Assembly: GCA_013141015.1 (NCBI GenBank)
Contig: JABFRT010000005.1
Coordinates: forward strand, 1 to 43,754
Reading direction: 5' to 3'
DNA: 43,754 nucleotides
Source: Hyphomicrobium sp.
GTDB taxonomy: Bacteria; Pseudomonadota; Alphaproteobacteria; Rhizobiales; Hyphomicrobiaceae
The translations under genes and the position numbers were made by a program. Under the pieces are notes generated by a model. The model was not told the DNA's origin. It searched no databases and saw only the letters and a list, made by a program, of their open reading frames with translations. Below are positions 15,877 through 24,773 of this stretch, piece by piece (within the stretch, counting starts at the first letter, position 1; the number at the start of each line of letters is the position of its first letter).

Positions 15877-18088
15877 GACGACGCGGGGCGCGGCGGATCT
15901 CGACGCGCTCGCAGCGGCAGCCAGGGGCTTCGGCGGTGGCGTTCAGCCGCCGGCCGGTCTTCCGGATGTCGCACTCCTGACACGGCTGGCGAACGAATTT
16001 TTTGCGGCCGTTCCAGGACAATCGTTTCCATCGACGGCGGGCCCTTCGCTTGCCGGCTTCGGTGCGTCTCCAACGGACGTTGGCGGAAGCGCCGCGCCGC
16101 ACCTCGCCTCGGCCGCCACAGCGCCAGCACCAACTGGGGCCCAGACCAGCGTGAACCCGTTTGCCATTGGAACGGCTCCATCACAAAGGCCATTTGACTC
16201 ATCTTCAGTCGATAGCCGGATCCTTGATACACTGGCGTTGGCAGCATCGCCTTCGCTGCCGTCGAGTGGATTTGGTGGACCTTCTGTCGCCGGATTTGGC
16301 GCATCCCCGGTCAATGCCTCCGCCACGGCTGTTCCATTTGAATCACCACGCCCCGCAGCACCTGCGTTTCCTGCTTCGCGCGATGTCTCGGTTCTTGACC
16401 TCAGCGCCGTCAATGCGTTGAACGTCACTCCTGGAACGCCGCTGCCGCAGAACGTTGAAGCTGGCCCCTCGCTCGCGGGATTCGGATTTTCGCGCGGCAT
16501 TGATCCAGCCTCAACGGGCCGCGTTGACAACAGCGCATTGCCCGGGGCGACCCAGAATGCGCTGCCGCAACCGCCGCCCGCAAATCCACCTCCGCAGGTA
16601 CTTATCGATCCGTCGCATCGCGGCAACTCACAACAGCACGGTCTGTCACCGTCATTCGGCAACATTCCATTGCCATTCGAAGCGGAACTGAAGTCATTGC
16701 TGGCGCCGCTCGCAGCTCAGCCCGCTTCGAGCGCGCACGGTGGCGAGAACGGATCAAGTCTCTACTTTCTGGGCGGACTGTTGTCGCCCTCGGCCGGCAT
16801 CGGCGTGCCGGGGCTCGCAACGCCCCAGTTCGATCCGAGTCTGTCCCCGGCGCATGACCAGTTCGATGTTCAGGCGATCCGCCGCGATTTCCCGATTCTC
16901 AACGAAACAGTCAACGGACGCCCGCTGATCTGGTTCGACAATGCGGCCACGACGCAGAAGCCGAAAGCGGTCATCGATCGCTTGACCTACTTCTACGAGC
17001 ACGAGAACTCGAACATCCATCGCGCGGCCCATGAATTGGCGGCCCGCGCCACCGATGCGTACGAGGGTGCGCGCTCTAAGGTCGCCAAGTTCTTGAACGC
17101 TCGCTCGGCGGATGAGATCATCTTCACGCGCGGCGCAACGGAAGCCATCAACCTCGTGGCCGCTACGTTCGGCAACCAGCATATCGGTGCAGGCGATGAA
17201 ATCGTTGTCACCAACTTGGAGCATCACGCCAACATCGTCCCCTGGCAGCAATTGGCACTTTCCAAAGGCGCCAAGCTGCGCGTTGCTCCTGTCGATGACA
17301 ACGGCGCGCTGCTGCTTGACGAGTTCGGCAAGCTGCTGAACGCGCGCACCAAGCTCGTTGCCTTCACGCAGGTGTCAAACGCGCTTGGCACGATTACGCC
17401 GGCCAAGACGATCATCGAGATGGCGCATCGTGTCGGCGCACGCGTGCTGGTCGATGGCGCGCAATCTGTCTCGCACATGAAAGTCGATGTGCAGAATCTC
17501 GATGCGGATTTCTTCGTGTTCTCGGGTCATAAGCTGTTCGGACCGACCGGCATCGGCGCGCTTTACGGCAAGAAGGACCTTATGGACAGCCTGCCGCCTT
17601 ATCAGACGGGCGGTAATATGATCCAGGACGTGACCTTCGAACGCGTGCTGTTTCATGCGTCTCCAAACCGCTTCGAAGCCGGCACCGGAAACATCGCCGA
17701 CGCCGTCGGGCTTGGCGCTGCCATCGACTATGTTGAACGCATCGGCCTCGACGCAATCGCCAAGTATGAGCACAGCCTACTCGTCTATGCGACCAAGCGG
17801 TTAAGTGAGATCCCGAACCTACGCATCATTGGAAACGCTCCTGAGAAGGCCAGCGTCATTTCGCTCGTTATGAAAGGCATTCCGAGTGAACAGGTGGGCG
17901 CCAAGCTCAACAAGCATGGCATCGCGGTACGCTCCGGCCATCACTGCGCGCAACCAATCCTGCGCCGCTTTGGCCAGGAAACGACCGTTCGCCCGTCGTT
18001 CGCATTCTACAACACGTGCGGAGAGATCGACGTGCTGGTTGCAGCACTGAAGGACATCCAGACGGAAGCCGGCGTGAACAGCCTCTAA
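15863..18088 (+). CDS. encapsulin cargo cysteine desulfurase with long disordered N-terminal arm
   Basis: A PLP enzyme that removes sulfur from cysteine, 741 residues. Residues ~1-330 are Ala/Pro/Gly/Ser-rich and disordered, with an amphipathic helix LPDVALLTRLANEFFAAVP (33-51) and three copies of GPS(L/V)AGFG(A/F)S at 60-70, 139-149 and 201-210. Such arms direct the enzyme into Family 2A shells. The catalytic part (~334-741) is SufS-like: FDNAATTQKP, EHHANIVPW, SGHKLFGPTG with PLP Lys557, and RSGHHCAQP with catalytic Cys695. The ATG at 15863 lies inside the shell gene, so the two are co-translated. A terminator at 18111-18142 ends the unit. A free-standing SufS role is unlikely given the arm. 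Confidence 0.95.
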   Translation: MSIAETTRGAADLDALAAAARGFGGGVQPPAGLPDVALLTRLANEFFAAVPGQSFPSTAGPSLAGFGASPTDVGGSAAPHLASAATAPAPTGAQTSVNPFAIGTAPSQRPFDSSSVDSRILDTLALAASPSLPSSGFGGPSVAGFGASPVNASATAVPFESPRPAAPAFPASRDVSVLDLSAVNALNVTPGTPLPQNVEAGPSLAGFGFSRGIDPASTGRVDNSALPGATQNALPQPPPANPPPQVLIDPSHRGNSQQHGLSPSFGNIPLPFEAELKSLLAPLAAQPASSAHGGENGSSLYFLGGLLSPSAGIGVPGLATPQFDPSLSPAHDQFDVQAIRRDFPILNETVNGRPLIWFDNAATTQKPKAVIDRLTYFYEHENSNIHRAAHELAARATDAYEGARSKVAKFLNARSADEIIFTRGATEAINLVAATFGNQHIGAGDEIVVTNLEHHANIVPWQQLALSKGAKLRVAPVDDNGALLLDEFGKLLNARTKLVAFTQVSNALGTITPAKTIIEMAHRVGARVLVDGAQSVSHMKVDVQNLDADFFVFSGHKLFGPTGIGALYGKKDLMDSLPPYQTGGNMIQDVTFERVLFHASPNRFEAGTGNIADAVGLGAAIDYVERIGLDAIAKYEHSLLVYATKRLSEIPNLRIIGNAPEKASVISLVMKGIPSEQVGAKLNKHGIAVRSGHHCAQPILRRFGQETTVRPSFAFYNTCGEIDVLVAALKDIQTEAGVNSL

Positions 18089-18110
18089 CAACATTCCGTC
18101 CGTGCAAAAT

Positions 18111-18149
18111 CGAACGGCGGCCCTCTCAGGAGCCGCCGTTCGCATTTGT
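18111..18149. terminator. terminator after encapsulin operon
   Basis: An 11-bp stem CGAACGGCGGC (18111-18121) with GCCGCCGTTCG (18132-18142) is followed by a T-rich CATTTGTG flank. It lies between convergent units, ending the shell/cargo operon and possibly also the YeeE operon from the other side. Confidence 0.8.
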
Positions 18150-18154
18150 GTTTG

Positions 18155-18586
18155 TCAGCCGTCAGTCGTTGTTGGCGAACGCCGCAACAGATGCACCGCG
18201 GCCGCGATGCCGATGCCCATTGCAGGCACGAACACCAATGTTCCAGGCGCCGCGAGTGGCAGCGCCGTGATTGCAGGTCCGGGGCAGAAGCCGCCCAAAC
18301 CCCATCCGAGTCCGAACATTGCAGAGCCGAGGACGAGACGCGCATCAACCGGCCACTTCGCTGGAATCTGAAACTGATTTTCCAGAACCGGTTTGGCGCG
18401 CCGCTGAACCAGCGCATAGCCCACAGAGGTGACGGCAATCGCGCCCGCCATCACGAAAGCGAGACTTGGATCCCAAGTGCCTGTGAAGTCGAGAAAGTTC
18501 AGAACTTTGGAGGGATCTGCCATGCCGGAAGCAATCAATCCGATGCCAAAGATGAGACCCGCGAGAAAGTTCAAGAATACGCGCAT
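18155..18586 (-). CDS. YeeE/YedE-type (DUF6691) sulfur transporter subunit
   Basis: A 143-residue membrane protein with about four hydrophobic segments, beginning MRVFLNFLAGLIFGIGLIASG and containing the family signature FGLGWGLGGFCPGPAI with its Cys. These half-size YeeE/YedE proteins occur as pairs that take up thiosulfate or similar reduced sulfur. The ATG at 18586 has GGGGAG 8 bases upstream, and the site overlaps the end of the partner gene at 18591, so the pair is coupled. A longer frame to 18631 is not favoured. It converges on the encapsulin/desulfurase operon, consistent with sulfur supply or export. Transported species is inferred. Confidence 0.88.
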   Translation of the reverse strand: MRVFLNFLAGLIFGIGLIASGMADPSKVLNFLDFTGTWDPSLAFVMAGAIAVTSVGYALVQRRAKPVLENQFQIPAKWPVDARLVLGSAMFGLGWGLGGFCPGPAITALPLAAPGTLVFVPAMGIGIAAAVHLLRRSPTTTDG

Positions 18587-18590
18587 CCGA

Positions 18591-19025
18591 TCAGCTCCCC
18601 AGAACGTGACGCGTGATAAACACCGTTGCAATCGCGACCGCCATGAACGTCAGTGTGGCAACAAGTGAGCGGATAGAAAATCGCGACAGCCCGCAGACAC
18701 CGTGACCGCTTGTGCAGCCATTGGCCCAGACGGAACCAAATCCAACCAGAAGTCCGGCAACGGCGACGAGCGGCAGATTGGACGAGACAGTCTGGCGCAC
18801 AGCTTCTCCCGTCAGTGGTGGCCAGAGCAGCGGGGCCGCAATTAGGCCACCGAGAAACGCCGCCGCTTCCAGCGGCCGCGATCCGGCAGCCGGTAGCAGG
18901 GCCCGCCGCAGAATGCCGATGATGCCTGCAATGCGCCCCGAGAACAAAAGCAGCAGCACTGCCGACAGCCCGATGAGTGCGCCGCCTGCTGCCGATTGAA
19001 GCGGCGTAAAATTGGTGATGACCAT
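18591..19025 (-). CDS. YeeE/YedE family sulfur transporter subunit
   Basis: A 144-residue membrane protein, partner of the gene at 18155. It has hydrophobic segments at ~12-35, ~60-80, ~90-110 and ~120-140 and the conserved GCTSGHGVCGLSRFS motif, whose Cys residues are thought to pass sulfur species in YeeE/TsuA proteins. The first ATG is at 19025 with a weak ribosome-binding site; a TTG-started extension to 19046 is possible. Together the two halves correspond to one full YeeE. Placement between the desulfurase and cysK suggests thiosulfate or sulfide uptake feeding cysteine synthesis. Confidence 0.88.
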   Translation of the reverse strand: MVITNFTPLQSAAGGALIGLSAVLLLLFSGRIAGIIGILRRALLPAAGSRPLEAAAFLGGLIAAPLLWPPLTGEAVRQTVSSNLPLVAVAGLLVGFGSVWANGCTSGHGVCGLSRFSIRSLVATLTFMAVAIATVFITRHVLGS

Positions 19026-19192
19026 GATTTGCAATCCGGGGTTCAAACAACAACGGGGCCATGCTTGACACGACCCCGCTGCGAAATCTACTCAGCTCAC
19101 AGGCGGCAACTCAAGTACCGCAACCCATTCTGACGTGCGCCGCTCCCCATCCGTGCCTATGCGCGAACGATCCCCCAGAACCACGCCGGCAT

Positions 19193-20176
19193 TTAAACGA
19201 ACAGATCGCTCGAGAAGTATCGCTCGGCTGACGATGGCGCAAACGTCACGACTGTCTTGCCCGCGTAGTCGTCGCGCTTGGCGACAGCGATGGCGGCAGC
19301 AAGATTAGCGCCGGTCGATATGCCGCCCGGAATGCCTTCCAACTTCGCCAAGAGACGCGAGTATTCAAATGCGTCTTCATTCGAAACCGTCAGAATTTCG
19401 TCGATAACACTGCGATCCAGTACATCGGGCACGAAGCCTGCGCCGATGCCCTGGATTTTGTGGGCGCCCTTAGGTCGGCCCGACAGAACAGGGCTTCCTT
19501 CCGGTTCCACGGCAATGATCTTGACGTCCGGTTTGCGCGGCTTCAACACGCGGCCTACGCCGGTGATTGTGCCACCTGTTCCCACGCCAACAACCACTGC
19601 ATCAACTTTACCGCCGGTGTCCCGCCAAATTTCCTCGGCCGTTGTTTTTTCATGGACCAGCGGATTGGCCGGATTTTCAAACTGAGCTGGAATGATTGCA
19701 TTCGGCAGCGTCGCAGCTAACTCGGCAGCGCGCGCAATGGCACCCCCCATACCGCCAGCCGCCGGCGTCAACTCAAGTTTCGCGCCGAGATGCGAAAGGA
19801 TCTTGCGACGTTCAAGCGACATGGACTCGGGCATGACCAGAATAAGGTCATATCCCCGAGCTGCCGCAACGAATGCGAGCGCGATGCCGGTATTGCCGGA
19901 CGTCGGCTCAACAAGGGTGGTCTTGCCGGGCTCTATCTTGCCCTTGGCTTCAAGGGAATCAATCAGCGCGACGCCTATGCGATCCTTGACCGACGATAGC
20001 GGGTTGAAGAACTCGAGCTTAATCAGGATATCGGCTTTGGTCTGAAATTTTTCCCTGATCTTCGAAAGCCGGACCAACGGCGTATGGCCAATCGTTTCCG
20101 CGATGTTTTCATAGACCTTACCGCGCGCCCATGTGGTGGTGGCTGCAAGCGTTTTGATTTTGATGATTTCGTTCAT
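19193..20176 (-). CDS. cysK: cysteine synthase A (O-acetylserine sulfhydrylase)
   Basis: PLP enzyme of the beta-family that makes cysteine from O-acetylserine and sulfide. The motifs are complete: [10 protein letters not shown] with PLP Lys64, [12 protein letters not shown], the phosphate-binding [12 protein letters not shown], and [10 protein letters not shown] near the end. Length is 327 residues with a short N-terminal extension before [24 protein letters not shown] lies 5 bases before the ATG. The cysB-like regulator gene is 114 bases upstream on the same strand. It uses the product of the EpsC enzyme at 13914 and so links that operon to sulfide assimilation. CysK rather than CysM is likely from the overall pattern. 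Confidence 0.95.
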   Translation of the reverse strand: MNEIIKIKTLAATTTWARGKVYENIAETIGHTPLVRLSKIREKFQTKADILIKLEFFNPLSSVKDRIGVALIDSLEAKGKIEPGKTTLVEPTSGNTGIALAFVAAARGYDLILVMPESMSLERRKILSHLGAKLELTPAAGGMGGAIARAAELAATLPNAIIPAQFENPANPLVHEKTTAEEIWRDTGGKVDAVVVGVGTGGTITGVGRVLKPRKPDVKIIAVEPEGSPVLSGRPKGAHKIQGIGAGFVPDVLDRSVIDEILTVSNEDAFEYSRLLAKLEGIPGGISTGANLAAAIAVAKRDDYAGKTVVTFAPSSAERYFSSDLFV

Positions 20177-20290
20177 GGCTGTTCCCCTGACACTATGTGA
20201 GAGGAGTAGCGCTCTACTGTCTCAGTGAGAACTACGAAAAGCTGCATAGAATATTCCGTCAGCTGGCAAGCGCCTGCGCCGCGTCAGTCG

Positions 20291-21229
20291 CTATTGCCCG
20301 GCACGATCACGCTGCGCTTCGGCATCACGGATGGCTCTTTCGGTCACGCTCGGATTGCAAAGTTCGAGGAAGCGGTAGACGTAGCCGCGATGCAAGCGCC
20401 CGCGACGCAGAGCGATATTCGTGACGCTTGGTGCAAACGGCGTGGCCAGCTTTAGGGCCTTTAGGCCGGTTTCCTTTTCGGGATCGAAAGCCATTGGCGC
20501 AATAATGCCGAGACCTAGCCCCATCTGCGCGTATGTCTTTATAATGTCAGCGTCCAGTGCCGTCATCACGACATCGGGCACGGCGTTGCACTCTTCAAAC
20601 GCCTGGTCAATTCTCGGCCGGCCCGTCAGTCCTGTTTCATAGGTAATGACCGGATGCTCGGCAATGTCTTCGAAAGACACATTATCTTTGTTAGCGAGCG
20701 GGTGATCGGACGGCGCAACGACGACATGCTGCCAAGTGTAGTAGGGAAACGACAAAACGTCTTCTGCCTCACCAAATACGTCCGTTGCAATTCCGATGTC
20801 AGCACTTCCATCAGCGAGCTGTGCAGCAATGTCGCGCGGATTTGTCTGCCGCAAAACAAGCCTGACATTCGGATAGAGCGTTTTGAATTTCAGAATAATT
20901 TCAGGTAGCGCATAACGGGCCTGAGTATGCGTCGTTGCAATTTCAAGAATGCCGCGATCACTGACCGAGAACTGAGACGCCGCCTGCTTGATATTGTCTG
21001 CTTCAAGCAATAGCCGGTCGGCGATCTTGACGACCTGCTCGCCAATCTCTGTAAGCCCCAGCAGCCGCTTGCCCTTGCGTTGAAAAAGGGAAACACCAAG
21101 TTCATCTTCAAGGTCCCGGATCTGCTTGCTGACGCCGGACTGCGAGGCGTAAATGGCATTCGCCGCCTCGGTGACATTAAACTTGCAGCGGATTGTTTCG
21201 CGCAGGATTCGCAGTTGCTGCAGGTTCAT
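20291..21229 (-). CDS. cysB: CysB-like LysR-family regulator (first copy)
   Basis: A LysR-type transcriptional regulator, 312 residues. The N-terminal winged helix-turn-helix (NLQQLRILRETIRCKFNVTEAANAIYASQSGVSKQIRDLE) has the spacing and wording of CysB/Cbl proteins, not generic LysR proteins. The effector domain has [11 protein letters not shown] and GLGLGIIAPMAFDPEKE, also CysB-like. Such proteins sense O-acetylserine or sulfate/APS and activate sulfur-acquisition genes. It is upstream of cysK on the same strand. A possible binding motif lies ~100 bases before its own start (21331-21357), suggesting autoregulation. The paralogue at 29491 is about the same length but clearly diverged. Confidence 0.9.
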   Translation of the reverse strand: MNLQQLRILRETIRCKFNVTEAANAIYASQSGVSKQIRDLEDELGVSLFQRKGKRLLGLTEIGEQVVKIADRLLLEADNIKQAASQFSVSDRGILEIATTHTQARYALPEIILKFKTLYPNVRLVLRQTNPRDIAAQLADGSADIGIATDVFGEAEDVLSFPYYTWQHVVVAPSDHPLANKDNVSFEDIAEHPVITYETGLTGRPRIDQAFEECNAVPDVVMTALDADIIKTYAQMGLGLGIIAPMAFDPEKETGLKALKLATPFAPSVTNIALRRGRLHRGYVYRFLELCNPSVTERAIRDAEAQRDRAGQ

Positions 21230-21330
21230 TCTCTGTCACCGGTTTGGAAGGGCCGCGAGCATCATGACTGCGGCCGATCCTGGCCCCGCAGCATGGTAAG
21301 AAGCTTAGCGTCGTTTTCCTTAGAACGGAT

Positions 21331-21357
21331 CGAACAAAAAATGCTGAGCTTTGCTAA
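21331..21357 (-). promoter_or_regulatory. sulfur-island motif upstream of cysB-like gene
   Basis: On the minus strand it reads AAAGCTCAGCATTT then TTTGTTCG, matching the sbp sites at the AAGCTCAGCA core and the T-rich GTTCG end. It lies 102 bases before the cysB-like ATG. Confidence 0.35.
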
Positions 21358-21431
21358 GAAATCGCTTTAGGCTGGAAATGGTCGTTATATAGCCGCCCGG
21401 CTATGTTGCAAACATCTGCATATCATGAATA

Positions 21432-21461
21432 CGGCCGCATCCCGGGAGTGAGATGCGGCCG
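21432..21461. terminator. hairpin downstream of porin gene
   Basis: GGCCGCATC pairs with GATGCGGCC (9 bp, 21433-21460) around a ten-base loop, just past the porin stop. There is only a weak T tract on the minus strand, so termination is probable but not certain. Confidence 0.5.
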
Positions 21462-21491
21462 CATAAGGCTGATCACAAGTGTTGCTTCAGA

Positions 21492-22856
21492 CTAGAACTT
21501 GATTTGCGCACCAGCCGTCACATAGTCGAGATCTTCCAGCTGCGACTTGACAGCACCGGCGCCGAGATTGCTCGTTGTCACGACATCGAGCGAGACGTGA
21601 CGATAGCTCAAATAGATATCGATCACTTCGCTGATGTTCTGGTTGACGCCGACGCCCCAACCCTGAATCTCAGAGCTCGCGATATCGCTGAGCGTGCCGG
21701 GGCCGAGGTTGCCGGGCGCCAGTGGTGTTCCGCCGCCGACAGCCGGAATAAAGCCCGCGCCACGCTCGAGGTTGAAGTATTCGCCAAACAGCGTGGTCGT
21801 GCCGATTGGCAGGAACTTCTTTTGGATACCGCCCTGCAGGAAGTAGAACGTCGTCTCATCATCCACCGCGCGCGTTGGATAAAGAGCGGCCAGACCGTCA
21901 TCCTGCAGACGGCCCCAGGCACCCGTGGCGTAGAGGCCGGAAGCCACGTGCAGAATAGAGGCGCTGAGACCAATGTCCTGCGTAGCGCCAGCACCGCGGT
22001 TGTCAGCCGAGATATTGTGATCGGTCCATTCGCCGTAGCCGATGCCGCCGGCAAGCTTGAAGCCCGACAGTTCACCGGCATAACGAAGTGCCACGCTCCA
22101 AACGTCATCTTCTCCCCACGACGCGGAGGCCGTGAAGCCAGCTATCGTCGGCGTGTCATACTTGATGACGTTCAAACGATGGCCTTCACCTGGCACGCCT
22201 TGACTGACGCCGGCCGTACCGAAGTCGCCCCATTGCAGGCCGCTCAACCCACCGTCCTTGCGACGCAAGAAGAAGCCCGAACCGCCGTCACCAAAGCCGT
22301 TGCCCCAGCTTGCCGACGCAAAGTGGTTGGTGTTGGCGAGGTTGACCTCAGTAATGCCGTCGGTTGCTTCCGATGTCTGGCCAACCCAGATTTTGCCGTA
22401 CGTTTTGTTGCTAACCCACCACGCACTGTGGCGGATGTTCAGAGAATTTGCAGAGGTTCCACCGTTGTCGTCGTTCTGGTTGATCCGGTCACTGCGCGCG
22501 CCGCGAACACCGATTTCTAGCAAGTATCCGGCTTTCCAATCACCTTCGATCTTCGCTTCACCGACAAAGCGGAAGCGGGTCTGGGCTGCTTCAGTCGTGT
22601 GGACGTACTGATTGCTCTCAAAGCCATCATCCCACAACAGCAGTGCCTCGTTCACCCAGCCCGACACCGTCAAGCTAACCTTGCGATTGCCCTTGCGGGC
22701 CGTGGTCGCCTCGAGTTCAGCAATGCGCTCTTCGAGATCCGCGCAGCAGTTGCCGCCGAGATCTGCCGCCATAGCGGGTGCGCTCGCTGCAATTGCCAGA
22801 ACGGCTGCGGTGATCCCAAAAACCGCCGCGGTCCGCTTAATAATTCCCCCAGTCAT
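21492..22856 (-). CDS. outer-membrane porin (Porin_2 type)
   Basis: A 454-residue beta-barrel porin. The ATG at 22856 has GGAGG 7 bases upstream and starts a clear signal peptide ending APAMAA. Then comes a short coiled segment with a Cys pair (GNCCADLEERIAELEA), followed by alternating strands beginning KVSLTVSGWVNEALLLWDDG and ending in Phe (AGAQIKF), the outer-membrane sorting signal. This layout is that of alphaproteobacterial Porin_2 proteins. It is divergent from the second sulfate-binding protein across a 733-base region, within the sulfur island, so it may be a sulfate-starvation porin. That specificity is inference; general porins have the same fold. Confidence 0.9.
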   Translation of the reverse strand: MTGGIIKRTAAVFGITAAVLAIAASAPAMAADLGGNCCADLEERIAELEATTARKGNRKVSLTVSGWVNEALLLWDDGFESNQYVHTTEAAQTRFRFVGEAKIEGDWKAGYLLEIGVRGARSDRINQNDDNGGTSANSLNIRHSAWWVSNKTYGKIWVGQTSEATDGITEVNLANTNHFASASWGNGFGDGGSGFFLRRKDGGLSGLQWGDFGTAGVSQGVPGEGHRLNVIKYDTPTIAGFTASASWGEDDVWSVALRYAGELSGFKLAGGIGYGEWTDHNISADNRGAGATQDIGLSASILHVASGLYATGAWGRLQDDGLAALYPTRAVDDETTFYFLQGGIQKKFLPIGTTTLFGEYFNLERGAGFIPAVGGGTPLAPGNLGPGTLSDIASSEIQGWGVGVNQNISEVIDIYLSYRHVSLDVVTTSNLGAGAVKSQLEDLDYVTAGAQIKF

Positions 22857-23589
22857 TCGAAAACCTCCACCTGCTAATGCTCGTAATTGCTCGATCGGGC
22901 AGCGATTCCTTAAACGCCGCTTCAGAGCTGTTGCCGCGATGCCCCTGATGTGACCGCACGGAACCAGCTGCGATTTCCAGCACTGAAAAGCAAAAGTTGT
23001 GACTCGTGAAATGATCAATTCTGCACAGCTTAGGCGAAAAAGCGTTGTGAGCTCAGACGCAAACTCGATATGACGGAAAGCTGCGCTACTTTTGTGCTTT
23101 GCTTATTTCTAACGGCGCTAAAGAGCCGCTGTAGCCCAGCTTTTTCCCGGATGAGAGAGGAGTTTCCGCTTATGTTGGCTATTTTAAGCCGTTTTTTGAA
23201 TAAGCTAATCACCTTTTCAGATTTAGTGCACCACGCGAACTCATCGGAGCTGGTCGGCGGTGGCGCTCTACCTGGGTTGGATTGCAGCCTTGATGTTGCG
23301 TGACTGCAACGCAAAGGCGGCGCCTCTCGGCTAAATTTGGATGCACGCCGCCCTTTTGCGCGAGCCCTCACGTGCCCGTTGTCACGAGCATATTATAGAG
23401 TATCGAGCCAGACGAGCGCGCTCGTTGCGAGTCTCTGCCTGCATTTTTTCGCGCGAACCACCCGAAAATACAGGCTCTGAGAGCGCAGACATACGCAACT
23501 TCATAAGCTCAGCACTTCTTCTTGGTTCAGCCGCGGGCAGGCGGCGATTAACTTCGTCTTCAGTTCAACAGGATTGAAGAGGAACGAAC
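22857..23589. other. 733-base divergent intergenic region (porin / sbp2)
   Basis: No convincing gene is seen; the minus frame at 23030-23371 has poor codon pattern and no ribosome-binding site. The region is AT-richer than the genes. It holds three copies of the sulfur-island core: minus-strand TAAGCTGTGCAG at 23021-23032 (porin side), plus-strand ATAAGCTAATCAC near 23202, and the strong site at 23504-23528. It probably contains divergent promoters for the porin and sbp2 with several regulator sites. Confidence 0.5.
23504..23528 (+). promoter_or_regulatory. sulfur-island motif upstream of second sbp
   Basis: TAAGCTCAGCACT followed by TCTTCTTGGTTC, ending 62 bases before the ATG at 23590. Spacing and sequence match the site before the first sbp (60 bases) and the XRE-cupin gene (56 bases). 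Confidence 0.5.
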
Positions 23590-24666
23590 ATGTCTTTCAA
23601 AACGCTTTCGCGGCGCAGTGCCATTGCTCTCGGATTGACCGCAGGCTTTGCTGGTCTGGCCAGCGCCGCTTTCGCGGCCGAGGTCACATTGCTCAACGTC
23701 TCTTATGACCCGACACGCGAACTCTACCAGCAGTTCAATGCGGCCTTTGCCAAGCACTGGAAGGCCCAGTCCGGCGATGATGTGACGATCAAGCAGTCGC
23801 ACGGCGGCTCCGGCAAGCAGGCCCGCGCGGTCATTGATGGTCTGGAAGCCGACGTTGTCACGCTGGCTCTCGCCGGCGATGTCGATCAGCTCCACAAGAA
23901 TGGCGGGCTCATTCCCGCCGATTGGAACAAGCGCCTGAAGGACAACTCGGCACCGTACACGTCGACGATCGTCTTTCTCGTTCGCAAGGGTAATCCGAAG
24001 GCCATCAAAGACTGGGCCGATCTCGGCCGGGACGGCGTCGAAGTCGTGACACCCAATCCGAAAACCTCGGGTGGTGCGCGCTGGAACTATCTGGCAGCTT
24101 GGGGCTACGCTTTGAAGCAGGATGGCGGCAACGAAGCGAAAGCCAAAGAGCTTGTGGGCAAGATTTACAAGAACACCAAGGTGCTCGATTCGGGCGCGCG
24201 CGGCTCACTGACGACGTTTACGGAGCGCGCCATCGGCGACGTTCTGATCTCCTGGGAAAACGAAGCCTATCTCGCGACCAAAGAGCTTGGTCCAGACAAG
24301 TTCGAAATCGTCACGCCGACCGTCTCGATCTTGGCAGAGCCGTCAGTGGCCGTCGTCGACAAGGTTGTCGACAAACGCGGCACGCGCAAGGTTGCCGAAG
24401 CCTACCTCAACTACCTGTACTCGGACGAAGGTCAGGACCTCGCCGGCAAGAACTATTACCGCCCGCGCGACGCCAAGGCCGCTGAAAAATACAAGGCGCA
24501 GTTCTCCGCTGTGAAGCTGTTCACAATCGACGACGTGTTCGGCGGCTGGTCGAAGGCGACCGAAGTTCACTTCAAGGACGGCGGCATTTTCGACCAGATT
24601 TATACGCCGGGCGCAAAGACCGAAGCGCCTAAGGCCGACGCACCTAAGGAAGCTGCGAAGAAATAG
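23590..24666 (+). CDS. sbp: periplasmic sulfate-binding protein (second copy)
   Basis: A paralogue of the protein at 11885 with the same motifs: [59 protein letters not shown] and YLYSDEGQ. The signal peptide starts [15 protein letters not shown] (twin Arg in SRRSA, Tat-like in part) and is cleaved near AAFAA. At 358 residues it is longer than the first copy because of a Lys/Ala/Pro tail ([16 protein letters not shown]). GAGGAA precedes the ATG. It is divergent from the porin and followed by a hairpin at 24678-24713. Two Sbp copies may differ in affinity, anion (sulfate or thiosulfate) or expression conditions. Confidence 0.94.
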   Translation: MSFKTLSRRSAIALGLTAGFAGLASAAFAAEVTLLNVSYDPTRELYQQFNAAFAKHWKAQSGDDVTIKQSHGGSGKQARAVIDGLEADVVTLALAGDVDQLHKNGGLIPADWNKRLKDNSAPYTSTIVFLVRKGNPKAIKDWADLGRDGVEVVTPNPKTSGGARWNYLAAWGYALKQDGGNEAKAKELVGKIYKNTKVLDSGARGSLTTFTERAIGDVLISWENEAYLATKELGPDKFEIVTPTVSILAEPSVAVVDKVVDKRGTRKVAEAYLNYLYSDEGQDLAGKNYYRPRDAKAAEKYKAQFSAVKLFTIDDVFGGWSKATEVHFKDGGIFDQIYTPGAKTEAPKADAPKEAAKK

Positions 24667-24677
24667 CGACTATTGAG

Positions 24678-24713
24678 CCGCCGGTGCGCTCAGGACACTT
24701 GGGTGCACCGGCG
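24678..24713 (+). terminator. hairpin after second sbp
   Basis: CCGCCGGTGC (24678-24687) pairs with GCACCGGCGG (24704-24713), a 10-bp stem 12 bases after the stop, with no proper T tract. Likely transcript end or 3' stabiliser. Confidence 0.55.
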
Positions 24714-24773
24714 GACTTCGCTTGGTCCCGCGAACGAAATTGACCTCGTTTATTGATAATTTGGAGCATGTCG

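Noticed and set aside
20177-20250. 24-codon ORF ahead of cysK as another leader peptide
   Set aside because: It overlaps the cysK ATG but contains no Cys codons and has no convincing ribosome-binding site.
21453-22520. 355-codon plus-strand ORF
   Set aside because: Antisense to the porin gene, which has a signal peptide, ribosome-binding site and C-terminal Phe.
23030-23371. 113-codon minus-strand ORF in the porin/sbp2 interval
   Set aside because: Arg/Ser-rich translation without a ribosome-binding site; better explained as regulatory DNA.
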